Shown here: piece after piece, positions 36,383 through 43,132 of the stretch | Position numbering within the stretch: position 1 is the stretch's first letter | Layout of the letters: every line of letters starts with the position of its first letter | Source of the DNA: Coprococcus sp. OM04-5BH | GTDB taxonomy: Bacteria > Bacillota > Clostridia > Lachnospirales > Lachnospiraceae | Assembly (NCBI RefSeq): GCF_003482105.1 | Contig: NZ_QULM01000001.1 | Location: 248,001-312,000 of the forward strand | Length of the DNA: 64,000 bases | Direction: 5' to 3' | Notes under the pieces: model-generated | Database searches by the model: none | What the model was told of the DNA's origin: nothing | What the model saw: only the letters and a program-made list of their open reading frames with translations | Position numbers and translations under genes: made by a program

Positions 36383-36425
36383 GTTATAGCACCAGTTATT
36401 AGCACTGTCAAGGGGTGAGTGCTAA
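36383..36425 (-). promoter_or_regulatory. hsp20 promoter with CIRCE operator
   Basis: CIRCE inverted repeat TTAGCACTG-N9-GAGTGCTAA (36399-36425) matches the HrcA consensus at 17 of 18 arm positions. On the minus strand TTGACA (36406-36411), 17-bp spacer, TATAAC (36383-36388) overlaps it. HrcA would block this promoter at normal temperature. Confidence 0.9.
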
Positions 36426-36530
36426 TTATTTTGTGAAAATTGTGTGAACGTTACGAGCCATGCAGATTTCTCAAGCCAATATTCATGATTGCCTGTGACA
36501 TAGTATACCGGGCATCTATACATGCATCCC

Positions 36531-36682
36531 CTATCCCATGACATCATCCCACATAAAATCAGATGCCTCGTCAAAAGTCTCTATAGTTTCATCTGCGCCT
36601 TGAATACCGCCACCCGGAAATTTGTAATAGTGCTCCCGCCCGCTTCGTAGTCCTTTATGTCTATGTCAAATAACCTTCTCAT
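36531..36682 (-). pseudogene. Nudix hydrolase remnant
   Basis: The frame starts at an ATG that overlaps the CoA-transferase stop as ATGA (36679-36682) and reads MRRLFDIDIKDYE, like Nudix proteins. It then ends after 33 residues. In another frame the same DNA reads HYYKFPGGGIQGADETIETF (KFPGGGI is the start of a Nudix box) and stops at 36531. The middle, including the rest of the Nudix box, is missing. A large deletion plus frameshift explains this best. Confidence 0.65.
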
Positions 36683-38016
36683 CTCTTATTCGACCTCCGC
36701 CAGATCTTCCTCTCCTGGGCCTCCTTTATCAGTATGTCCCGGAAATCAGGATGGGCTATGGATATCAGCGCCTCCGCTCTCTCCCATGTGGAACGTCCCT
36801 CAAGATTTATCACGCCGTACTCTGTAGCCAGGAAATACACCTGACTTCTCGGCGATGTGATGATATCTCCATTGAACTGTGGCTTTACCCTGGAGTGTTT
36901 CACTCCATTCCTGTCGGTATGGGTGGAACTCATACATATAAATGCCTTGCCGCCACGGGAGCCCGATGCTCCGATCAGAAAATCGAGCTGTCCGCCGGTT
37001 CCGCTGATCTGACGTGAACCGCTGCTCTCTGCTGCAACCTGTCCGTACAGATCCACCGCCACGCAGCTGTTTATGGATACCATGTTGTCTATCTGCGATA
37101 TGACATATGGCCTGTTCACATACTCAAGGGGATATGCGGCGATTCCCGGATTGTCATCCAGCCACTCATACAGCTCATTTGAACCGATGGCACAGCCAAA
37201 TACGCCCTTTCCTCGGTCTATGTTCTTATATTTATTTGTCAGCTTGCCCGCTTTGTACAAGGCTAGATATGCATCCGAGCAGAGCTCTGTATGCATGGCG
37301 AGATCCTTGAGATCAGACTGGGCCAGCATCTCACCCACCGCATTTGGCATTCCTCCGATACCGAGCTGCAGCGTTGAGCCGTCCACTATATATGGAATGA
37401 GCAGCTCCGCTATCTTCCGGTCAACCTCCCGCGGTGCCTGTGTTTTCACATCGGCAAATGGTTCGTGATCCCCCTCCACGATCATATCCACATCCGATAT
37501 GTGAATACACTCGTCATATCCACCGCGTATCTTAGGCATGTGCTCATTTACCTCAACTATGACTATGTCAGCCTTCCTGGCAATAGGGGCAGCCACACCG
37601 GTATTCACCGAGAAGTTAAAATAGCCATGCTTGTCCATAGGTCCCACTGACACCATGACCACATTCACATGAAGGAAATACTCATAGTAAGCCGCATTGT
37701 TGTGGAATACCATCGGTATATAGTAGCACTTGCCCTCATCGCACAGCTTTCTCTCGTACTGCGAACAGTGCCAGCTATGATACACAAAATGCTCCTGACT
37801 GTCATCGCACTCTGCAACCTCTATAGGACCAGCCATCAGATTACCCCTGATCTTCACATCGTGCAGCTCATCTCTCCGCTTTGCCAGTGCCCTGTCAAGT
37901 AGTACAGGCTTTCCAAGGGATGAAGTGTAGTCGACCCAGTCTCCATCCTTGACACACTCCACCGCAGCCTCCGGTGTACGCAGCTTTTCTCTATACATTT
38001 GCTGAAAATCGAACAT
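36679..38016 (-). CDS. Acetyl-CoA hydrolase/transferase family protein, butyryl-CoA:acetate CoA-transferase-like
   Basis: A 445-residue family I-like CoA-transferase, exchanging CoA between acyl-CoA and acetate. VECVKDGDWVDY near residue 17, LQLGIGGMPNAV, and the catalytic-Glu segment MHTELCSDAYLALY (about residue 243) are family motifs; GASGSRGGKAFICMSST and YGVINLEGRSTWERAEALISIAHPDFR close the protein. Length and motifs fit enzymes acting on butyryl- or 4-hydroxybutyryl-CoA. In gut Lachnospiraceae this is the last step of butyrate formation, but the acyl specificity is not proven here. A Nudix remnant is translationally overlapped at its 3' end. Confidence 0.85.
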   Translation of the reverse strand: MFDFQQMYREKLRTPEAAVECVKDGDWVDYTSSLGKPVLLDRALAKRRDELHDVKIRGNLMAGPIEVAECDDSQEHFVYHSWHCSQYERKLCDEGKCYYIPMVFHNNAAYYEYFLHVNVVMVSVGPMDKHGYFNFSVNTGVAAPIARKADIVIVEVNEHMPKIRGGYDECIHISDVDMIVEGDHEPFADVKTQAPREVDRKIAELLIPYIVDGSTLQLGIGGMPNAVGEMLAQSDLKDLAMHTELCSDAYLALYKAGKLTNKYKNIDRGKGVFGCAIGSNELYEWLDDNPGIAAYPLEYVNRPYVISQIDNMVSINSCVAVDLYGQVAAESSGSRQISGTGGQLDFLIGASGSRGGKAFICMSSTHTDRNGVKHSRVKPQFNGDIITSPRSQVYFLATEYGVINLEGRSTWERAEALISIAHPDFRDILIKEAQERKIWRRSNKR

Positions 38017-38227
38017 ATAAATCCCCCTTTATTGAATAACGTTTCACCACTTGTCCGCCATCAACAGTCTCAATCACTATTATCAAATAAATCAAATATC
38101 ATTTCAACATTTTTAGAGATATTCTGTAAATCTCAATGAAAAAGTTTCCAGTTCTTACTTCATTTTAATTTCTAGGCTGAATGGCATTCTTTGCTGTTCA
38201 GCCCCTTGTCTATTTAGTAGCACGGAT

Positions 38228-39250
38228 TCAATTGCCTGATATTCCTTTTTTAGTTCTTTCAACAGTTCTTCTCACCAGCCCTGCAACAAGCAATGCCGTA
38301 CCCACTATCCCACTGACTATCAATGCGATCACATACACATTTGAATTGACATTTTCCCCGGTGATCCATACTGAAAGATCAGCGTGGCTGATGGTGAGCT
38401 GCTTAGTGCCATATACGAAGAACAGGCATATATCATTTGCAAATGCTGTAAAGACGCCGCATATCCACACAATGATCCCCGACTTGGCAAGAACACCGAT
38501 ATTGAGATATCTGGCAACTAAGAATACAAGCCACACAGGAACCATTAAAACTGCGGCAACTATGCAGCCCTCTCTCATGCCCTCGAAATCTCCTGAGTGT
38601 CCGCACACCTCAACTATAGTAAGGAATAGCCACAGGGTATCCCACAGCATGGTGACGAGTGCCTTCTTGTCAACCAATACCGCAGGCAGTTCCACCCCAC
38701 GGATGACAAATGGGAAGAACACCACAGACAATCCGAATATTGTAGGAACTGTCCACAATATAAATTCACCCTGTCCATTCATACGATCCACGAAAAAGTA
38801 TATAAGAAGGATTGCAATAACGCCTGTCAATATACACTTCACAAGTCTCCGCTCTTTTGATACAAGAGGCACCACAGTAAGTGCCGCAACAAGCAGCATG
38901 GAAGCTGTGACCACAGCAGACACATCAAGCCCTACTCCGCCCACAAGCCCTACTATAAATGTTATGAGTATCGGGATCAGCAACAGCCCCGCTATGATAA
39001 CTCCCGCCTTGTAGGCGGCTGTCTTTTCACTTTTCTCATGCCTTTCAAGCACCCCCCTGGAGTCCTCTTTCAGTATCTCATCGAGGGTGTCATTTTTCAG
39101 ATCCTCGTATGTACGTCTGCATTTCTCACATTCTGCCAGATGTGCTTCCACCATTTTACGGCTGGCAGGACTGCAGGCGTCGTCATAATATAATGGCAGG
39201 AGATCCTGCACGATATCACAATTATCTATATTTGTATTACTCATTATCAT
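38228..39250 (-). CDS. Zinc-finger anti-sigma factor with multiple membrane segments
   Basis: A 340-residue protein. The N-terminal zinc-binding anti-sigma (ZAS) motif is HLAECEKCRR within VQDLLPLYYDDACSPASRKMVEAHLAE, which would hold the ECF sigma factor. From residue 80 on it has about eight hydrophobic segments, more than the single helix of classical RsiW. The gene overlaps the end of the sigma gene by 14 bases. Start may be either ATG at 39250 or two codons in; both have GGAAAGG upstream. A weak hairpin (38174-38202) follows. Confidence 0.85.
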   Translation of the reverse strand: MIMSNTNIDNCDIVQDLLPLYYDDACSPASRKMVEAHLAECEKCRRTYEDLKNDTLDEILKEDSRGVLERHEKSEKTAAYKAGVIIAGLLLIPILITFIVGLVGGVGLDVSAVVTASMLLVAALTVVPLVSKERRLVKCILTGVIAILLIYFFVDRMNGQGEFILWTVPTIFGLSVVFFPFVIRGVELPAVLVDKKALVTMLWDTLWLFLTIVEVCGHSGDFEGMREGCIVAAVLMVPVWLVFLVARYLNIGVLAKSGIIVWICGVFTAFANDICLFFVYGTKQLTISHADLSVWITGENVNSNVYVIALIVSGIVGTALLVAGLVRRTVERTKKGISGN

Positions 39251-39728
39251 CCATCCTTTCCTTTATTTTAAGTCTCGCCCTATGGTAAGTTACCCTTGCC
39301 CAGTTTTCTGATTTGCCGAATATCATGCCGATCTGTGAAAATGGCAACTCGCCAAATACCCTGAGCTGAAATACTTCCTTGTAAGGCTCCTGCAGTTCAT
39401 GCAGTACCAGATGTATCCTGAGTGCCGTGTCCTGATCTTCTACCTTGTCCTCTACGGTATCCGCCATACCCTCTGACGTCTCAGGAGTATCCTCATCCAG
39501 CTCTGCAAATTTTGAATTTTTGCGACATTCATCGATTGCCAGATTTTTAGCTATGCTGCATAGCCATGTAAGCTCACTGGCTTTACCTTCATATGACCGC
39601 CTGGCTGTCATTGCCTTAAAGAAAGTATTCTGGGTAACTTCCTCGGCGACACTACGGCTCTTCACAATGGTCATTACATATGAATAAACCTGAAGGTAAT
39701 ATGAATTGTACAATTTTTCATAATCCAG
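39237..39728 (-). CDS. ECF-type RNA polymerase sigma factor
   Basis: About 163 residues of the sigma-70 ECF group. Region 2 is YNSYYLQVYSYVMTIVKSRSVAEEVTQNTFFKA with LTWLCSIAKNLAIDECRK; region 4 is LQEPYKEVFQLRVFGELPFSQIGMIFGKSENWARVTYHRARLKIKE. The start is unusual. AGGAGG (39737-39742) overlaps the only in-frame GTG (39735-39737), whereas an in-frame CTG (39726-39728) lies eight bases away and gives MDYEKLYNSYY, a typical ECF beginning. I use the CTG, with doubt. It is paired with the anti-sigma gene downstream. Confidence 0.88.
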   Translation of the reverse strand: MDYEKLYNSYYLQVYSYVMTIVKSRSVAEEVTQNTFFKAMTARRSYEGKASELTWLCSIAKNLAIDECRKNSKFAELDEDTPETSEGMADTVEDKVEDQDTALRIHLVLHELQEPYKEVFQLRVFGELPFSQIGMIFGKSENWARVTYHRARLKIKERMDDNE

Positions 39729-39786
39729 AACTGTCACCTCCTATAATTTGTCTGTTGTTTTTCATGTTTTGGACCTTCCTATAGAT

Positions 39787-39814
39787 TAGACGCCACTTAA
39801 GGGTATTCGTTACA
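39787..39814 (-). promoter_or_regulatory. ECF-type promoter of the sigma/anti-sigma operon
   Basis: On the minus strand TGTAAC (39809-39814), 16-bp spacer, CGTCTA (39787-39792). This fits promoters read by SigX/SigV/SigW-like factors and suggests the sigma factor transcribes its own operon. Confidence 0.7.
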
Positions 39815-39869
39815 AATATTTTCAAAATAATTTAACGTTAAAGTTTATGAGCATTTAAAATAATATAGT

Positions 39870-39913
39870 GAAAAAGAGAACGTGGTTTTGTACAAAATCA
39901 CGTTCTCTTTTTC
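39870..39913. terminator. Bidirectional terminator after the prepilin gene
   Basis: Perfect 15-bp stem GAAAAAGAGAACGTG / CACGTTCTCTTTTTC; the stem itself supplies T's on the minus strand. It isolates the prepilin gene from the sigma operon. Confidence 0.85.
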
Positions 39914-39942
39914 ATACTCTATAATCAATATCTACTTACACA

Positions 39943-40563
39943 CTATTCAATATCGATCCAGCCTCGACCCATTCTCTTCTCTATGTTGGTTACAGGTGTC
40001 TTGTTGATACCACCATCCTGATTTTTAAAGCCTGAATAAACTCTTGAACACAGACGTCCATTCTTATCGTAACATATCTGAATGATGATCCAGTCCCAAC
40101 CACCTTCACTGCCATTGCTAAGGGTCTTCACACTATCCAGATCTATACCTTCTTTTCTAAGAAAATCGTCGAGAGCCTGACAATATGACCCGTCATTGTC
40201 TGATACAACACCATCAAAGGAGATACCCTTATCAGCTCCACACCATACAGTTCCAAGATTTTTACCATGATATGGAACCGGTGCATTTGCCTTGGATCCC
40301 CGGCACATCATAACCCAGAGACCATAGCCCTGCTTTCTCATTCCTGCCGGAAGTTCTATATCTCCTGATGAAAATGCATGTACCAAAACACTTTCAATAT
40401 CAGTGGCATTCTGAACATCCTTCGCCCTTCTGCTCTTCTCAAGATACTTTATTATGGCAGGTGCCAACGCACCTGTCAGAATAGCCATAATAGCAATTAC
40501 GATTATCAATTCAACCATGGTGATACCCTTTGAATCGAAACTGTTTCTTACTCTGCTTTTCAT
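39943..40563 (-). CDS. Type IV pilin-like / pseudopilin prepilin
   Basis: A 206-residue secreted subunit of a type IV pilus or related system. The leader ends SKG, and the mature part starts ITMVELIIVIAIMAILTGALAPA with Glu at +5, the class III/prepilin-peptidase signature. The globular C-terminal region (GWDWIIIQICYDKNGRLCSRVYSG) has a Cys pair. No prepilin peptidase, ATPase or platform protein is in the window, so assembly must use genes elsewhere. It is transcribed alone behind a cyclic-di-GMP riboswitch. GGGG lies before the ATG. Confidence 0.9.
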   Translation of the reverse strand: MKSRVRNSFDSKGITMVELIIVIAIMAILTGALAPAIIKYLEKSRRAKDVQNATDIESVLVHAFSSGDIELPAGMRKQGYGLWVMMCRGSKANAPVPYHGKNLGTVWCGADKGISFDGVVSDNDGSYCQALDDFLRKEGIDLDSVKTLSNGSEGGWDWIIIQICYDKNGRLCSRVYSGFKNQDGGINKTPVTNIEKRMGRGWIDIE

Positions 40564-40586
40564 AGCTTCCCCTTCCTCATCTTCAT

Positions 40587-40738
40587 CGCAAAGCTCATAT
40601 TCTTATAATATGAATCCCCCGTAAAAAAATGCTTTACGCTACTAGCAGATCAACAAACAAGTACAACTGGCTACCATTTTACAGGCCCTATAGCTTTGCG
40701 TCACACTCTTTAGAGTGTTTTGCCGAATATACACATAT
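40587..40738 (-). ncRNA. Cyclic-di-GMP-I (GEMM) riboswitch leader of the prepilin gene
   Basis: On the minus strand the aptamer (about 40660-40730) reads TTCGGCAAA, then the P2 hairpin ACACTC-TAAA-GAGTGT, the highly conserved GACGCAAAGC, then GGGCCT and GGTAGCCAG closing P3. This is the order of GEMM-I aptamers. The P2 loop is UAAA, not the usual GNRA, and P1 is weak. Downstream, AGCTTTGCG (40587-40595) is perfectly complementary to CGCAAAGCT (40692-40700) inside the aptamer, a possible alternative pairing 24 bases before the start codon. I infer control of translation or transcription by c-di-GMP. Confidence 0.85.
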
Positions 40739-40744
40739 AGTGGT

Positions 40745-40774
40745 ATACTAATACCTGGAAGGGAACTATGTCAA
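40745..40774 (-). promoter_or_regulatory. Promoter of the riboswitch-prepilin transcript
   Basis: On the minus strand TTGACA (40769-40774), 18-bp spacer, TAGTAT (40745-40750). The start would be near 40738, giving a leader of about 175 bases. Confidence 0.6.
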
Positions 40775-40826
40775 CACAGTCGTCATAAAATGCACCATCC
40801 AATGCAGATTTTTTTATTTAGAACAA

Positions 40827-41438
40827 TCACCGTGTTTTTCTTCCGTAACGGAAATCGCAATATTTTCCACCCTCTGCAAGGGTCTGGGTCCTTGTAAGCT
40901 TCATTCCCATCATATCCGCCAGCACATAATCCATGCGGCACAGATATTTCGCCAGCTCGAAGCAGCCCTCGTCCCGGCAGAGATTACAGATACCGCAGAT
41001 GTGATAATCGTATCCCAGCACAAAATCATCCTGAGGTCCCCCTTCAATAATATCAACTACCCAGTCATTCCTGTATTTCTTAAGATGTGACTGCCTTGAC
41101 CATTCCTTTCTTCCTGCCATCTTCTTCTCGTCAAGATAGCTGTCCACGTCTCCCACTGCCTTGTGAAATAATTTATTACCATATAATCCATCCTTATACA
41201 GCTCAAAACATTCCTCCGGAGATAATTGGGTCATTCTATTTAAGGCAATGAAATATGCACCCATGCAATATGAACTCATAAGCCTGGATTTCCCTATATC
41301 CTCGGCACGCTCAAGCACCGCCCGGTACTCTCTTTTTATAGCTCTGCTGTCTATGGAAATGTGCCTGTTCTTCGCCTCCTTCATGCATGAACTATGATAA
41401 AAATATCCAAATAATTTCTGTGTGAATCCGTACTTCAT
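40827..41438 (-). CDS. L-2-amino-thiazoline-4-carboxylate hydrolase-like protein
   Basis: A 203-residue protein matching what I know of the ATC hydrolase family, named for an enzyme that opens L-2-amino-thiazoline-4-carboxylate on the way to cysteine. Features are SSYCMGAYFIALNRM, YHICGICNLCRDEGCFELAKYLCRMDYVLADMMGM, and LAEGGKYCDFRYGRK at the end; the clustered Cys residues may bind a metal. Members in gut Firmicutes are often annotated without experiment, so the true substrate is open. It is third in an operon after a methyltransferase and a TetR regulator. Confidence 0.75.
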   Translation of the reverse strand: MKYGFTQKLFGYFYHSSCMKEAKNRHISIDSRAIKREYRAVLERAEDIGKSRLMSSYCMGAYFIALNRMTQLSPEECFELYKDGLYGNKLFHKAVGDVDSYLDEKKMAGRKEWSRQSHLKKYRNDWVVDIIEGGPQDDFVLGYDYHICGICNLCRDEGCFELAKYLCRMDYVLADMMGMKLTRTQTLAEGGKYCDFRYGRKTR

Positions 41439-41478
41439 TTCAAGTCTCCTTTATCAACTGATCTGTCCACAAAACCGC

Positions 41479-42297
41479 TTAAGCAAAATCTATCTCTATC
41501 ATCTGGCACATGCCCGATCTGTCCAGGTTCCTGAACACGGTATTAAGGATAAATCCATATCTCTTGTCAAGAGGCCTGTATCCCGAGAGATATTTATTTC
41601 TTACTATATTCTTAAAGTTACCGCTCCAGCCTGATATATCACTGAGATCATCCACACTGAAATACACGCTTACATCATCGTAGCCATCAAGCCATGTCTT
41701 ATGCATGTTCTTAAGTCCCTTTTTATTTGTAGCGTCAAATGCCAGCTTACCGCCCTTAAAGTGCTCCGCCATGGCAACAGTCAGTGCCTTAACCTCCTCT
41801 GTCTTGAAGTAATAAAATACACCGGAAGCGAAAAATACTATGCCATCCTCCGGACGGAAATCAATCTTGTCAAACCAGGATATATCATTAAGGTTGCATG
41901 CAATATTTGTCTCCCGCTCCCTGTCACCAAGCAACTCATTCCGCACCTTTATGGCGTCAGGGAAATCCAGGTTGTACGCCCTTGCCTGTCCGTTGTCCAC
42001 CTGCCTGAAGGTGGTGTCAAGACCACATCCCAGATTGACAACACAGGCCTTTGGGTACTCCTTAAGATAAGCCTTGCAGATAGCAGCCATGTTGTACTGT
42101 CTGGTAGCCGCCATGATGGCTCCCGTCTTCTCCATTATCCCCTTCTTCTCATATGTTATTAACACTCTCTCGAATATCTCCTGACAGTCATTGTCATGGA
42201 AGTTTCCCGGATACATCTCCATGGCACGCTTCCTTCCATATAAAGGTAACAACAATGTCTCCTGCACCGTTCCCTTTTCGATCACTATCTTATCCAC
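41479..42297 (-). CDS. SAM-dependent methyltransferase, leucine carboxyl methyltransferase family
   Basis: A 272-residue class I methyltransferase resembling the LCMT/TcmP group (small-molecule O-methylation). The SAM site is VVNLGCGLDTTFRQVDNG (about residues 87-104) with the acidic residue in YNLDFPDAIKVR; later DGIVFFASGVFYYF matches the post-II motif. It begins with GTG, whose G is also the last base of the tetR TAG stop, with GGAGG upstream. The substrate may be processed further by the ATC hydrolase-like protein next door; that is inference. Confidence 0.82.
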   Translation of the reverse strand: MDKIVIEKGTVQETLLLPLYGRKRAMEMYPGNFHDNDCQEIFERVLITYEKKGIMEKTGAIMAATRQYNMAAICKAYLKEYPKACVVNLGCGLDTTFRQVDNGQARAYNLDFPDAIKVRNELLGDRERETNIACNLNDISWFDKIDFRPEDGIVFFASGVFYYFKTEEVKALTVAMAEHFKGGKLAFDATNKKGLKNMHKTWLDGYDDVSVYFSVDDLSDISGWSGNFKNIVRNKYLSGYRPLDKRYGFILNTVFRNLDRSGMCQMIEIDFA

Positions 42298-42911
42298 TAT
42301 TTCTTTCCTCCTGTTTTATCTATCCCAAGCTCTGCCTCGATTCCGTGAAGCAGAATATCCATAGCCTCCATAAACGCCGTCTTCATCTCCACGGTGATAC
42401 CATCCCGGCAGGATTCATCCGCGATCATCTCACACACCATTGAGAATTCCGACCGGGTGAGCATGTACACCGTCTTCGCCGACAGCTTCTTACAAGCGAT
42501 CCCCCGTCTGTACAACTCCCCGTAATAATTCATGGCAAATGCCGCCCCCCGCTCTATGTAGATGTCCCGGAACTGCTCTATACATTTTCCCGAATCATTC
42601 TTTAGCAGCATATGGAAGAGTTTCATGTCTCCCTCCAACAGGTTAAAGGTCTGCACCGATACCCTTGAATACAGCACATTTACCAGTTCCTCATCTGTCA
42701 TGGCTGTGAAATCCATTCCCATCATGGACCGGGTGATCTCCATGAGCTTTTTTCCACTCTCTGCAAATATCTCTCCGAACATCTCTTCCTTACCGGAGAA
42801 ATACTTATATATGGCTCCTGCTGTGATACCGGCTCTTGCTGCTATCTTTCGCATGGAAGCCTCCTGATAACCTACTTCGAGAAATATGTCCCTGGCACTT
42901 TTTAGTATCAT
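42297..42911 (-). CDS. TetR-family transcriptional repressor
   Basis: About 204 residues. The N-terminal helix-turn-helix is ARDIFLEVGYQEASMRKIAARAGITAGAIYKYFSGKEEMF; the rest is a helical ligand domain. It likely represses its own operon through the palindrome just downstream of the -10. The start is uncertain. The frame stays open upstream and reads RESSKETRD before the ATG at 42911, a normal TetR beginning, while the strongest ribosome site (GGGAGGG, 42948-42954) is six bases before an in-frame ATC and far from that ATG. Confidence 0.88.
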   Translation of the reverse strand: MILKSARDIFLEVGYQEASMRKIAARAGITAGAIYKYFSGKEEMFGEIFAESGKKLMEITRSMMGMDFTAMTDEELVNVLYSRVSVQTFNLLEGDMKLFHMLLKNDSGKCIEQFRDIYIERGAAFAMNYYGELYRRGIACKKLSAKTVYMLTRSEFSMVCEMIADESCRDGITVEMKTAFMEAMDILLHGIEAELGIDKTGGKK

Positions 42912-42959
42912 ATCTCTTGTTTCCTTTGAACTCTCTCGGATAACTATCCCTCCCTTTTG

Positions 42960-43003
42960 GTAAACACTGTTTACTTTATAGCACAGTATACTTTTTTAAT
43001 CAA
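42960..43003 (-). promoter_or_regulatory. Promoter and operator of the tetR operon
   Basis: On the minus strand TTGATT (42998-43003), 17-bp spacer, TATAAA (42975-42980). The perfect palindrome GTAAACA-C-TGTTTAC (42960-42974) abuts the -10 and covers the transcription start, a classic autorepression layout. Confidence 0.8.
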
Positions 43004-43132
43004 GAATATAAAACCATGAAAATACCCTCCTTACCGTTTTGCCCGGTAAAGAGGGTACTTATGATCATGCATTTACTTTTATTTGCAGCTTTCTCTTATC
43101 CTGTCACAATATTTTTCAAAATCTTATATGAC

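Noticed and set aside
38174..38202. Hairpin GGCTGAA / TTCAGCC after the anti-sigma gene
   Set aside because: No T-run on either strand, so not listed as a terminator.
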